Both the position numbers and the translations under genes were made by a program. Shown here piece after piece: positions 1 to 11,021 of a DNA stretch of 64,000 bases (position 1 is its first letter; each line of letters starts with the position of its first letter). The DNA is from Larix kaempferi (Eukaryota; Streptophyta; Pinopsida; Pinales; Pinaceae): positions 9,035,001 through 9,099,000 of the forward strand of contig BSBM01000372.1 of the NCBI GenBank assembly GCA_027924585.1, given 5' to 3'. Below the pieces are notes generated by a model. The model saw only the letters and a list, made by a program, of their open reading frames with translations, was not told the origin of the DNA and did no database searches.

Positions 1-3
1 AAT

Positions 4-437
4 TGTTAGAAACCCATGTCTTTACTTTGTTAGTATATTGTTGTTGGACGCATATACTTTGTAAGTCGTCCCGTAGTATTTGTTGATCCATAGTTTATAT
101 TAGCCCATAGTATTGACCCATAGTATTGGACGCATATGCTTTGTAAGTCGTCCCATAGTATTATATGTCCCGTGGTTTTGACTCATAGTATTGGCGCCTA
201 GACTTAGCCCATGGTTTGTATTGACACATAGTATTGACCCATGGTATTGGCGCCTAGACTTAGCATATAAGTGTGTGTTGATGCCTATGAAGGCACTGTG
301 AAGTTAATTGTATTGAGCTTGCTCAAAGGAGGTTGCCCCCTCGAAGTGGCCCGTGATCAATATAAAAGTGCTTATGAGTTCTATTATTTATGATATCTCA
401 TGTATTTGCATTAATTAATTATTGCAGGTTCATCACA
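4..437 (+). repeat. Element A 5' LTR
   Basis: The LTR is 434 bp, starts TGTTAG and ends TCATCACA. U3 is made largely of degenerate copies of a CCCATAGTATTGA-like phrase. The TATA-like sequence is CATATAA at 264-270, whereas the 3' LTR has TATATAAG at 10843-10850. Compared with the 368-bp LTRs of A2 it carries roughly 66 extra bases in the repeat-rich U3. Confidence 0.92.
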
Positions 438-439
438 TC

Positions 440-451
440 TGGTATCAGAGC
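440..451 (+). promoter_or_regulatory. Element A primer-binding site (initiator tRNA-Met)
   Basis: TGGTATCAGAGC starts two bases after the LTR end. It is the standard plant sequence complementary to the 3' end of initiator tRNA-Met, where minus-strand DNA synthesis begins. Confidence 0.93.
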
Positions 452-1488
452 ACTTTCTTGGGCTCGTTGGGTGGAATTTCTGCCAAATTTTTTTTTCGCA
501 TCTGTTGCAGCTTCGGATTTGGGAATAATCCATATCCGCTTAACTGTGGGAAGTACTTGGGCATAAGCCCTAAAACTCATTGTGAGGAGTACCACAGGAA
601 CCCCAAAGTAGCTGGCCCATTGAGAGGACCTGCCAGCGAAAAGGGCAACGACCCCTACCTGATTGACTAGTTGCCACCTGTGAGGTAAACCAAGAGCTGT
701 CGTTTGTGGCAAAGCGGTTATCAGTTTTACCTGAGCCATGGAGTGAGGGGTACTGACCCAATATGCAAGCCGTCAGATAGCATTGGTGGTCGAGTGAAAC
801 ACCTGAACTGTTAGGAAGCCGTACATACCTGGGGTCCATATCTATTTTCAGTTGAACTGTTGCCGATCACTTCCGCTCCAGATCCAGCCGTTTCATATCT
901 ATTCTAAAATTCATTCCAGATCTAGCCATTTTCAATCCCTTCCGTGCCGTTGCAGATCCATCTGTTGTGGATCCCTTCCGCACCGCTGTTGCCGATCCAT
1001 TTCTATAAAAAAAAAAAACTGTTTTTTCGGCCATATCTCCCTTGTTTTCGATCCCTTCCGCGCCGCTATTGCCCATCCATTTCTGGGAAAAAAAATCCAT
1101 GAAACTTCGGCCATATCTCCCTTGTTTCAACTCTGTTTTCCCTTAAACTTCACTGACATCCCTGCAATCCCATTCTGCATATTTCATTCCTAAAGACCCT
1201 ATCCCAAATTCCACTTCCCAAGACCAGAAATCCCACATTTGTCTATTTTTAGGGTTTGCCATAACTTCTTCAATTTTCACCCGATTGCCTTCAAATTTTA
1301 CCATATAGTTCCCACTTATGAAATCCCCATTTTTTGCTTCCCTATCCCTCAAAAAGTGTTGAAAACCTAGTCGAACCCCAATTACCCCTCCGAGTTTTTC
1401 CCAAATCCAAATTTCCCCTTACTAAATAAGCTCATGTTTGTGTTTTTCTATCCATTCCCCCCCCACACAAAAAAAAAAAATACTGGTT
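452..1488 (+). other. Element A leader between PBS and gag, with a broken antisense ORF
   Basis: About 1 kb lies between the PBS and the gag ATG at 1489. It contains short GATCC/CTTCCG-type repeats at about 850-1080. On the minus strand, open frames at 419-739 and 570-839 together match the single 130-codon antisense ORF of copy A2 (44026-44418); a one-base indel near 580 separates them here. No sense-strand gene is visible. Confidence 0.6.
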
Positions 1489-2716
1489 ATGGTTGTCACT
1501 CGCACAGGAGCAAACACCATGGAGGAAGCACTTGCAGCCATCCAAACCAAACTCCAAGATCTGGATGCAAAATTTCTCAGCCTCCATCTTCAGCATTCAG
1601 CCATGAACAATAACTGACAGCCGAAATCTTTTGTAGCCACCGGGTTCTCTTCTTCCAGCAATTTTCGTGGGCCGAAGCTTGATTTTCCTCGCTTCAATGG
1701 TACTGATCTGACTGGATGGATATACCGAGCAGAACAGTCTTTCAGTCTGCATAATACTTTTGATGTTCATAAAGTTCCACTTGCATCCTTTCATTTGGAA
1801 CAGGAAGCCCTTCAATGGTACCGTTGGTACATCAAAGCTCATCCCGAGCCAAACTGGATAGATTTTTGCCAACTCCTTTTGCCACGATTTGGTCCTAGTG
1901 CTTTTGACGACCTCACAGGAGCACTCACTAAACTTCACCAAACTGGCACAGTGAGAGAGTATCAGACGGAATTTGAGAAACTAGCCAATCACACAGAAGG
2001 ATTATCTGATGAATTCTACAGGAGTTGTTTTATCAGTGGTCTCAAGGATGAAATCCGCTCAAAGGTCAAAATGTTTTGTCCCAACACAATGATGGAAGTC
2101 CTAGGGTTGGCTAAGCTGTCCGAGGACAAGATCGTAGCTCAACAACGCTCCAAACCCACCTTTGTTCCCTTCAGAAATATGGGTTCCCAATGACCTCCCG
2201 TCACGCCTGCTCCTCAACCAACTCCTATCAAGCAATTGTCTCAAACAGAGATGCAGGAATGCCGAGAAAAAGGGCTTTGTTATAATTGTGATGAGAAATT
2301 CACTCGGGGACATAGATGTGTTCCACAAAAGCTCTATCTCTTGGATGTGGATTCTCCGCCTGCCTCAGAACTTGATGAAGAAGCTCCAGATACAGTAGAT
2401 GATCAGATCGACTTTCAACACCCGCCTGTTGACACCCCATCTCAGGACGACCCACCCGAGATCTCTCTCCATGATGTAACCGGTGTCACCACCCCACAAA
2501 CAATGCAAGTCAGGGGATACTTCAAGAAGCTCCCTCTTACCATACTCATTGATTCGGGTGGCACTCATAACTTCATTGATCCTCAGATTGCCAAACAGTC
2601 TGATTGTTTTGACCATCCTTGCTCCAACTTTGAAGTCATGGTTTCCAATGGGGGCACCTTACCTTGCAAGGGGAAGTGTCACAATGTGCGTATCTCTATG
2701 GAAGATTATAACCTGC
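1489..2716 (+). pseudogene. Element A gag-protease, first part, two nonsense codons, cut by element N
   Basis: The frame opens at ATG 1489. It holds a retrotransposon Gag domain (LDFPRFNGTD, WIYRAEQ, HLEQEALQWY at about 1678-1830), a CX2C...GHRC zinc knuckle at 2278-2319 and the start of a retropepsin with catalytic IDSG at about 2548-2559. In-frame TGA codons lie at 1615-1617 and 2191-2193; A2 has CGA at both, so each is a C-to-T change at a CpG. The frame stops matching A2 just after MEDYNL, where N is inserted at its TSD CCTGC (2712-2716). Confidence 0.88.
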
Positions 2717-3445
2717 TGTTAACACCCAAAAAGTGCTCACTAGCTCATTTCCCTATTCACATGACCCATTTGTCCACTTTTTCACCATCTGAGCCTCCGA
2801 AACCAACAAAAGGTCACCAAAAGACCTTAGTACACCCCCTTTTTCCATTAAAAAATATTATTTTTCCAAGAAAATCATAAAAAACCCTCAAAAAGGGTCC
2901 AAATTCCCAAAAATATTAAAAAGGAAATTAAAATATTATTTTTATTCAAAAAAGGAAAAAGGAGGGAAAAGTACCTAAACCATGTTGGTCAATACCATTT
3001 GGTTTCCACAAAACCACAAATGGTATTCCTCACCACCAAAACCTATAAAAAGGTGGTAGGGGCTCCTCATTTCACATCCTTCCATTATCTCATCCTTATG
3101 CTGCTGAAATCTCCCCTGAGCACTTTTAGCCATTGAAGCAACCTTGGAGAAGGAGACCTCTTGGAGTTTGGAGCTACTCATCTTGGGAGTTGCTCAACAT
3201 CAACCTTCACCATTGAAGGTAATATCGCAAGCACTTTCTTGCCCCCCCCATTTTTCAATACAAAAAATTATTTCTTATGTTTCTTGTTCTTGATTTTGAC
3301 ATGTTTACATTATTTGCTTAGATTCTTTCTTAGATTCATGAAAAGTATTGTTTATTTAGTTTATTGTTTTTATTTCTATTGAAACTGCTGCTACTAGTTA
3401 GCAGGTGCCCATAGCACTAAGCCTGGTTGCAAAATCGGGCCAACA
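2717..3445 (+). repeat. Element N 5' LTR
   Basis: The LTR is 729 bp and runs from TGTTAACACCC to CGGGCCAACA. A TATA box, TATAAAAA, is at 3044-3051, about 325 bp into the LTR, so transcription would start near 3075. No second copy of this LTR is in the window, so the right edge is inferred from the PBS and the CA end. Confidence 0.75.
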
Positions 3446-3450
3446 GTTTT

Positions 3451-3463
3451 TGGCGACTCCGCT
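3451..3463 (+). promoter_or_regulatory. Element N primer-binding site (tRNA-Arg-like)
   Basis: TGGCGACTCCGCT lies five bases after the LTR. Its complement ends in GAGTCGCCA, the form expected of a tRNA 3' end. This PBS type is known from plant Tat/Ogre elements, where the primer is tRNA-Arg. Confidence 0.7.
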
Positions 3464-5123
3464 TTGGTTTGAACTTTAGATCTCTAGTTTTGCCTTTAAA
3501 TCTTAGTTTTTATGAGTTTTTAACCTTTAGATCCATAGATCTGCCATCTTAGACAGCAGATCCATTGCTGTTCTGAGATTTGCCCCCATAAACAGCCCGA
3601 AATTTTCAATTTTCAGGTTAGTTTCTCGGTTTCCGTGCACGGCTTCCGCCTCGCGGCTTTTTACCAGACAGTCGCGCGGTCCATCGCGACTTTTCTGCCT
3701 TTTTCCGCGCGGTCCATCGCGGATTTTTTCCAGACAGTCGCGCGGTCCATCGCGACCTTTCTGCATTTATCCGCGCGGCTCATCGCGACTGTGCGGTCAA
3801 AACCCGCGCTGCTCATCGCGACTGTGCGGCCTAAACCCGCGCGGTCCATCGCGACTGTGCGTCCAAAACCCGCGCGGTCCATCGCGACTGTGCGGCCAAA
3901 ACCCGCGCGGCCCATCGCGGCTGTTCGTCCAAAACCCGCGCGGCTGAATTTTTTCATTCGGCCATCCCGATTTTGAAAAATATTTTTTACTGTACTTTCT
4001 GCCCATAGCACATTTTTTACAGTATTTGCATTCTGCATATTTTATAGCTTTGAAAAAAAAATTTACTATTTAAAAGTGCATATTTAGAAATCTTTTTCAA
4101 AATTTTCAAGAAAGTGAAAGAAAGACTCATTTTGCATTTTCATCTAGATTCAAATTTTTTCTTGTTTACTTCTTTAGAATCTTGCCCTTAGCAATTTTTC
4201 TTGAAACGAAGAAATCCATTTATTTCTTTTAAAAAAGGAGTTTATCATTTGCTTTCATAAATCCAAGAAATCCTTTATTTTTTGAGTTATCTTTTGAAAA
4301 GCATATTAATTCCTTTTAGTGAAAAAAGTCTTAAATATTTGCTTTTTATTTTCGAAAAATCCTTTATTTTTTGAAAATTTCCCTTAAAGCATTTAATTTT
4401 TTCAAAGTTCAGTTTACAACACCTCACGTGCACTCACACGATCACTTAATTGAACTAAGCCTTAAAACGTACCTTAATTTGAACACACTTTTAACCCCAC
4501 TTGGGGAACACTAAAAGAATTCTTGTAGCTAGGTAGTATTGGGGGGATAGGTGTTCCAATAACACCCCTCAGTTCATACATCTGAGACATAGAAGTTGTC
4601 CAATTAGGGAGCTAAAATCTCTTAGTACTTTTTGGCGCGGTCACAACCGGTTTGTGGGAAGGCCTCTCCCTTAGGAGGGTTGAAGTCGCGAGGATGGTTC
4701 CGGAAGCCTGAGTGGGATACCGAAACCCATTCAGTAACCGAAGGGCTACCATTCGCAGTTCTCGGGATATCCCTGTATTGGGATATTGCGATCAAAGGAC
4801 CAAACGGCAGATTTACCTTTTCTCGACGCGTCATGAACGGAGTATCCTAGTAGCCTGTCTTTTTAGGATTGATTACCCGGTGTCCCTCCCGGTAGGGGGA
4901 TATCTAGCCGTTGTCTCAACATTCATATTGTCTGACTTGGATTTCATCACCTTGCAGAGGATATCGTCTGTTTGAGTCACAATACTTTTAGATTAGGTGT
5001 TTGCATGATCTTTACCACCTTTTGAGTCTAGTTACACCTATTTTTTCTAGGAGCCGCTTGCATGTTGGTATTCTGACCAGTTGTTGCATTCCTCCACTTA
5101 TTGTAGCACAGCTGCTAGAATAA
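3464..5123 (+). other. Element N leader, with a GC-rich 33-bp tandem repeat
   Basis: A 1.66-kb stretch separates the PBS from the gag frame. About 3668-3945 is an array of roughly ten units built on GCGCGG(T/C)CCATCGCGACTG. The last units have a regular 33-bp period; the earlier ones are shorter or diverged. The array is strikingly GC-rich against AT-rich surroundings (3960-4400 is A/T-rich). The rest of the leader shows no convincing gene; open frames at 4622-4975 look incidental. Confidence 0.7.
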
Positions 5124-8100
5124 GTGCATTTTTTGAGGATTGATTTTTTGGCCTGTGAGCCTTCTTTTTTTCACTCCCCTTCTTGCACCCTTGGTTGCAT
5201 TAGGGTTTTGAGTCTTTTACATATATATCACCACCTGATATTTAAAACACATTTTTTACATACAAAACATATTCTCACCATTGAGAATTCTAGACGTTCT
5301 CGTCGTCTACAGGGCGAACTCCCAGAGTTTAGTCCACTTGGCTCTCCACGTCACAGACGCAGAGCATTGTCCCTTGATTCGACACATCGTCAATCAATTA
5401 GACGGTCATCCGATCCTGACATACCCCACTTCACCTTTGATTTGGAGGTAGAATCCGAAAACCCCACCGAGTTACCACCAACCACAAATATGTCTGAAAC
5501 ACCAGTTGATCCACAATTTGCATTAACCATAGGTCAGACATCCGCAGACCCTTCTGCGGCAGTACCATCCACGGCAACAACCACCCCCTTGGGTATGCCC
5601 AATATGGGTAACACTCCACATTCAGGAATGCCTAGCACAGGACCACCACCTGTCATGGGCATGCCCAACATGGGGGTCATACCCCCTTCGTTTTCCACAA
5701 ACCCTATCCCAGGAATCCCCAGTGCGATTCCTAACCCAAGTGTAACTCATGTTGCACTTGGCAGTGCTATACCAGGAATCCCTGGTGCGATTCCTAACCC
5801 AAGTGTAACCCAAGTTGCACTTGGGAGCGCTAACCCCTATCATGCCACACCTTTTGGAGGGCACATACCCTCCATACCTAGCATACCTATAGGCGCTACT
5901 GGACCCCTACACCATACCACAATGGCTAGGCAGGTCCCGGTTCCGGTCACCACATCCGCTAGTCTACCATACATGGCAAGTCTCAACCTGCCAGATTTAG
6001 CTAGGCTCACAAATGACCCCATCAGACATGATCCTGCTTGGCCCCATATGCCCACTAAGCTTCCCTCTGACATACCTAAGTTTGAGGGAAAGGCAGGAGA
6101 AGACCCCCAGAATCACATCATGTCCTTCCATTTATGGTGTTCCTCCAACTCCATAGTGGATGACTCAATCCGCCTACGGCTTTTACAACGCACCTTCACT
6201 GGCTCCGCAGCCAAATGGTATATCGAGCAGCCCCATGGGACGCATGCCACATTTACTTCCCTTGCCTCGACCTTCCTGCAGTTCTTTCAGCTACCAGTCC
6301 GCTATGATGCGGGCGTCGAAATCCTACTGTCTTGCAGACAGAACACAGCCACGCATATCACTGACCATATTCATGATTGGCGCCGGCGCCGGAGCCTATG
6401 CAAGATCAAATTAGACGACCGAATCTTCCTAGACTGGTTCCTTAAATCCCTCCTTCCTCTCATTGCGAAGGATGTAGCATCTGAAAGACCCCAGTCTGAG
6501 GAGGAGGCCATCCTCAAGGCCCAACAGTTTGATCTTATCTATGCCCAGTCAGGTTACCTATACACGATCATACCTGACGCCCCACGCGGTGACTCTGCAC
6601 GCGGTGACACACCGGGGGCATCACATGCCGCTGATGGCATTATTGGCCAAATTACACCGCAAGCAAAACCTTTCAGTATGGTGAGCACCATGCCCGCCCC
6701 AGACCTCTCTAGGGCTACATCCAGTTCCGGAGCGACAACTTCTTATGCTCCAACAAACCAGACCCATCACATTCATGGACCCTCTTGTCCACAACATTGT
6801 TATGGCCAAGCGCCATCAGCATATGTACCTCCTACATACTATGCTCAACCTACGGTACAGACCCCCATGCAGTTCCCACAACAGCATATGCATTACCCAC
6901 AACCGATTGCACCGGCTCACCTCACAACTCCACCAGCTCAGGGGTACCAACAACCCCAGCAGGAAACTGGACCACCTCCAGCTCCACCTGCGTACTATCC
7001 ACCGCAACCTGCTCCCGCACCTGCGGCTCCTCAGAATCCCCCCAATGCTCAAGGGCATGTGTACGCACAACAACATCAGCCCCAATACCAAAATAACCAA
7101 CGCAACCAGGGTGGGCAACCAAACCGCGGAAGAGGACGCAACCGTGGAAACAATCAAAACCGTAACCAAGCTCCACAACCTACCCATCCTCCGCAAGAAA
7201 ATAACGCGGCGCCCGCTCATCAGAATCCCGATCGGCCACCTAAGCAACCCAAAAATGCTAATTTACGAACAAACCATCCTTGTTCCATTTGCGGTGTCTA
7301 TGGCCACTATACCCACGCTTGCCCACATCTGGAGCGAGCTCGACAACTATGGACAAATGACGCCCATCATCAAGGGCAGGCGGCTCCTCAGCCTCCACCC
7401 AACCCCCCACCACCTCCACAACAACCTTTGGTATTACAAAACCCTTTTCCAACACAAGGAGTGGTGAACACTCAGCCGTTAGCCCCCCAACAGGGCAACG
7501 TGCAACCACAACAAATTACTTACACAGCTCCTGACCAACCCATGTTTGATTCAGGCACCCACCACTTATTGATGATGTCCACCGCAGACGTCAATATCCA
7601 AACCCGTCGGAATCAATACGGACCGACTGCTGAAACCCCCCCCGCCGAAAAGGATACTAATGCTAATCCCACTGATCAAACATTGCGTATACCTCAGGTT
7701 CCACTCGATGGCGCTTTGAAAGCACCTCGCTTCCCCCTTCGCCGAATCAACAACAACCCCAATGCACGGGCTGCGTCCAATTACAACATCGTAGATGACC
7801 TAGCTCAATCTCCCGCAGCCATGTCTGCGTTAGAAGTCTTAAAAACCTGTCCTACTCAGCGCAAAACTTTACTTTCCGCCATTGGGGCGATTGACCCAAA
7901 TGATTCGAAATTGATGACCTTTGATTTAGACCAATCTGAACCACGGCTGCCTTCTACCATAGCAGTCCAAGTTTCCGTTTCTATTCGGAATCTTGTCATC
8001 CATCGATGTATCATCGACGAGGGTGCCTCCACATGCGTCATGTCCACTTTTGTTTGGCAGAAGTTGGGATCCCCTGCTCTCCAGCAATCCACCACTGCAT

Positions 8101-9263
8101 TGCGGGCCTACGACGGCCGGTCAGCTCAACCTCAAGGTTTATTACCCAAGGTACCCGTCCAATTAGGTGGGAAAACTGTGCTCATCGACATAGAGGTCAT
8201 TAACGCCCAGCTCGACTATAACCTTTTACTTGGCCGCAGTTACATGTACGCCATGAAAGCGGTCGCCTCCTCCGTCTTCCGCACCATGATGTTCCCCCAC
8301 GAGGGACGCGTGGTCAAAATTGACCAACTCACCTACTATGATCCCAACGCCCCTGCAGCACCAGAGAATGTTCTTCCCATGATTGAACAACCCGCTTCTA
8401 GTGCAGTTACCTCCTTTGTGTCTTCTGTGGCACCCGGACTTTATTCGGATACACCAATGACCTCTACATTCCAGGCCATTCCACCACCGTCACCAGAGAC
8501 CCAAGTCGCAAACCTCTGTACTCTTTCGCAGAATACGCAAACGTCCGGTGGTCAACCACCATTGATCCCCAGTCACATTGGTGTTACACCCATCCACACC
8601 ATCCCCTTCCTATTTCCTCCTTCGGGTGTAGTAAGCGCCCCGGTTATGGCTACCCTTAGCCTACCCGGGCTAACATTGGGATTACCCGTGTGGTATATTC
8701 CGCCTCCCGTTCGACCACCGACACCAGACGTCATCCTCCAACCGGTACAACCTATTGTTACCACAAATCAGCCTCCTCCTGGTGTCGCAATCCCTTCGTC
8801 GTCAACGACACCTCCTCCTAACCTCAATATCCCTTCGTCGTCAATGAAACCTCCTCCTGGTCTCACGATTGCGTCGACGTCAAAGGATCCCCCTATTCTT
8901 TCTAAACCCACTGGGGGCAGAGGTCCACAACCATACACTGCTATACCACCTCCTAAGGCAGTCAAACCCCCACCGGTGTTTCGAGCTCCCCCCAAATGTT
9001 CATTATGCGATGAAATTGGCCATCCAACTCATCAATGCCCACACTTACCGGCACTCCAAGAGCATATGAATATGTTGGACGATGACATCGGCATCCCAGT
9101 AGTCAGATTAGAGCCACCTCTACAGCCTCGCGACAAATCACTGCGCACGAACCATCCTTGTGCTATATGCAGTGTTTACGGCCACTACTCTCACCATTGC
9201 CCTGATCTACCTGACTATAGAGCAGCGTTGTACGAGTTAAACAATGCCGACTTAGAGCCAACA
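5124..9263 (+). CDS. Element N Gag-protease polyprotein, 3'-truncated
   Basis: One uninterrupted frame of about 1,380 codons; the likely start is ATG 5490 (MSETPVD) rather than 5124. In order: a Pro/Gly-rich N-terminus with a 63-bp tandem duplication (5709-5834), a Gag core (about 6070-6560, FEGKAGEDPQNH), a Pro/Gln-rich linker, CCHC knuckle 1 (7281-7322), a retropepsin-like motif CIIDEGAST with its Asp at 8016, a Pro-rich segment with three 39-bp repeats (8772-8888), then knuckle 2 (8997-9038) and knuckle 3 (9159-9200). Knuckle 3 and its NHPC flank copy knuckle 1. Zinc knuckles after the protease are unusual. The protease has D-E-G where D-S/T-G is normal. The frame runs past the deletion into A and stops at 9303-9305. 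Confidence 0.82.
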
Positions 9264-10554
9264 CCTGCACTCTCACATGTTTGCCTTGTCCTTAGGCGGA
9301 TGTGATGTGGTTTTGGGCGTTCAATGGTTACGCACACTTGGCCCCATCTTATGGGATTTTGCTGAACTTTGGATGCAGTTTTCAGTTAATGGGGCACAAC
9401 ACAAATTTATGGGCTTACAACCAGGGTCTCTCTGCATCATCAGTTCACATTGCTTGGAAAAAATCCTTAAGAAGAATTCACATGGTGTCATCGCTCAGCT
9501 TCATTCCATTCAGATTCACCCATCAACAGTCTCCACTACTTTCTTGGATAGATATGCAGGTGTCTTTGCTGAACCAATGAGCTTGTTGCCTTCAAGAGAC
9601 CTTTCCGGTAAGAATTTAGCCGTATCCACCTCTCAACAGGAAATGATGACTATTTTGCATACAGTCCAGAAGTGGCAGCCATCCCTATTGGGAAATTATT
9701 TCTGCATCAAGACTGATCTCCAAAGTCTGGAAACTTTCCATGAACAACGGGTCTCCTCCCCAAAACACCTGAAATGGGTTATCCAACTCATGGGTTATGA
9801 CTATGCGACCACTTACCAGAAGGGTAAGGACAATATGGTGGAAGATGCTCCTCTTCGCACATTTGATGACCCATTTTCTCTTACAGCTATTTCTCTGCTT
9901 GTTCCAAATTGGTTGCAATCTGTTCAACGGGGCTATCTCTTCTATGAACTCCATGCTTCTTCATCAGTAGGGCACTCTGGGTTCCTCAAAATGTATGACC
10001 AGGAACGATGTAACTTCTTTTGGCAGGGACTTAAAAGGACAATTCAACGGATGGTGGTTAACTGTGATACTTTCCAGGTCAACAAGGGTGAAACGACCCT
10101 CCTTTCGGGACTGCTCGAACCCTTTCCCATCCCTCCACAGATTTGGACAACTATTTCTATGGATTTCCTAGAAGCGCTCCAGTGGTATAGTACCACATCT
10201 CAAAGGACACCATATGAAGCAGTCTCTGGACAGGCACCACCAGTTCTTCTTCCATACACCTTCAGTAGCTCCCCAGTTCAGGCAATTGACTCAATTCTTC
10301 GAAACCGTGATCAGCTTCTTCTCATTCTGCAGGACAATTTTCACGTGGCAAGAATTCGACTGAAACAACAAGCCAATCAGCACCGTTCTGAGCACACTTT
10401 TCACATCGTTGATATGGTTCTTCTTCGTCTACAGCCTTCCATGCAATCCTCCCTGAAACTCCAAAGGCGCCAGTGGCTCAGAATGCAACCCGAGGATGCT
10501 ACAGGGGACCCACTCCTTCGGATTCTGCATCAATTTCCACATCTAAATCTTTGA
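9264..10554 (+). pseudogene. Element A pol remnant: protease tail, RNase H fragment, integrase ends; RT absent
   Basis: Starting with the second TSD copy, the A frame resumes at the protease C-terminus (CDVVLGVQWL at about 9300). After DRYAGVFAEP, where RT normally begins, the sequence goes to RNase H-like LLGNYFCIKTD (about 9685), so the whole RT is gone. The integrase zinc-binding part follows (GHSGFLKMYD, about 9970), reading to SMDFLEALQ (about 10158). It then jumps to RTPYEAVSGQAPP (about 10206), losing most of the catalytic core, and ends in the C-terminal part. The frame is open for 425 codons. A2 has identical junctions. Confidence 0.85.
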
Positions 10555-10570
10555 GCACAAAGCTTTTTCT

Positions 10571-10583
10571 AAGGGAGAGGGGA
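10571..10583 (+). promoter_or_regulatory. Element A polypurine tract
   Basis: AAGGGAGAGGGGA lies directly against the 3' LTR start and would prime plus-strand DNA synthesis. The same tract, as its complement, is at 40813-40827 in A2. Confidence 0.88.
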
Positions 10584-11016
10584 TGTTAGGAACCCATGTC
10601 TTTACTTTGTTAGTATATTGTTGTTGGACGCATATACTTTGTAAGTCGTCCCGTAGTATTTGTTGATCCATAGTTTATATTAGCGCATAGTATTGACCCA
10701 TAGTATTGGACGCATATGCTTTGTAAGTCGTCCCATAGTATTATATGTCCCATGGTTTTGACTCATAGTATTGCGCCTAGACTTAGCCCATGGTTTGTAT
10801 TGACACATAGTATTGACCCATGGTATTGGCGCCTAGACTTAGTATATAAGTGTGTGTTGATGCCTATGAAGGCACTGTGAAGTTAATTGTATTGAGCTTG
10901 CTCAAAGGAGGTTGCCCCCTCGAAGTGGCCCGTGATCAATATAAAAGTGATTCTGAGTTCTATTATTTATGATATCTCGTGTATTTGCATTAATTAATTA
11001 TTGCAGGTTCATCACA
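10584..11016 (+). repeat. Element A 3' LTR
   Basis: The LTR is 433 bp, TGTTAGG to TCATCACA. Its TATA box TATATAAG (10843-10850) is intact, unlike the 5' copy. It is followed by GAAAT, the likely TSD. Confidence 0.93.
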
Positions 11017-11021
11017 GAAAT

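Larger units (their letters stand above)
2717..9263 (+). mobile_element. Element N: Tat/Ogre-like gypsy element with its 3' half deleted, nested in A
   Basis: The insert starts TG, ends CA and is flanked by CCTGC at 2712-2716 and 9264-9268. It has a 5' LTR, a PBS, a 2-kb leader and one long gag-protease ORF, but no RT, RNase H, integrase or 3' LTR. The last seven bases, GCCAACA (9257-9263), equal the last seven of its 5' LTR (3439-3445). The simplest reading is a normal insertion followed by a deletion between an internal GCCAACA and the 3' LTR end. Family placement rests on the tRNA-Arg-type PBS, the long leader and the large Gag; it is inference. Confidence 0.82.
4..11016 (+). mobile_element. 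Element A: deletion-derivative Ty3/gypsy LTR retrotransposon, split by element N
   Basis: LTRs at 4-437 and 10584-11016 differ by about eight substitutions and one indel by eye (near 2%). An initiator tRNA-Met PBS follows the 5' LTR and a purine tract precedes the 3' LTR. The flank GAAAT at 11017-11021 matches the three visible bases AAT at 1-3, so a 5-bp TSD is likely. Without N the element is about 4.46 kb, too short for a full gypsy element. Reverse transcriptase and the integrase core are missing. Copy A2 at 40445-44793 has the same losses, so this is a non-autonomous family rather than one damaged copy. Confidence 0.9.

Noticed and set aside
3668-3945. GC-rich repeats resembling a CRISPR array
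   Set aside because: Units are contiguous without unique spacers, lie in a retrotransposon leader, and the genome is a plant.
4622-4975. Open frames in the N leader
   Set aside because: Overlapping short frames on both strands with no conserved motif; the region is a leader.
6816-7247. Minus-strand open frame opposite N gag
   Set aside because: It is a shadow of the Pro/Gln-rich sense frame; no motif and no start context.
2717-9263. N as a natural one-LTR element
   Set aside because: A TSD with TG/CA ends needs a normal integration; the GCCAACA microhomology explains loss of the 3' LTR more simply.
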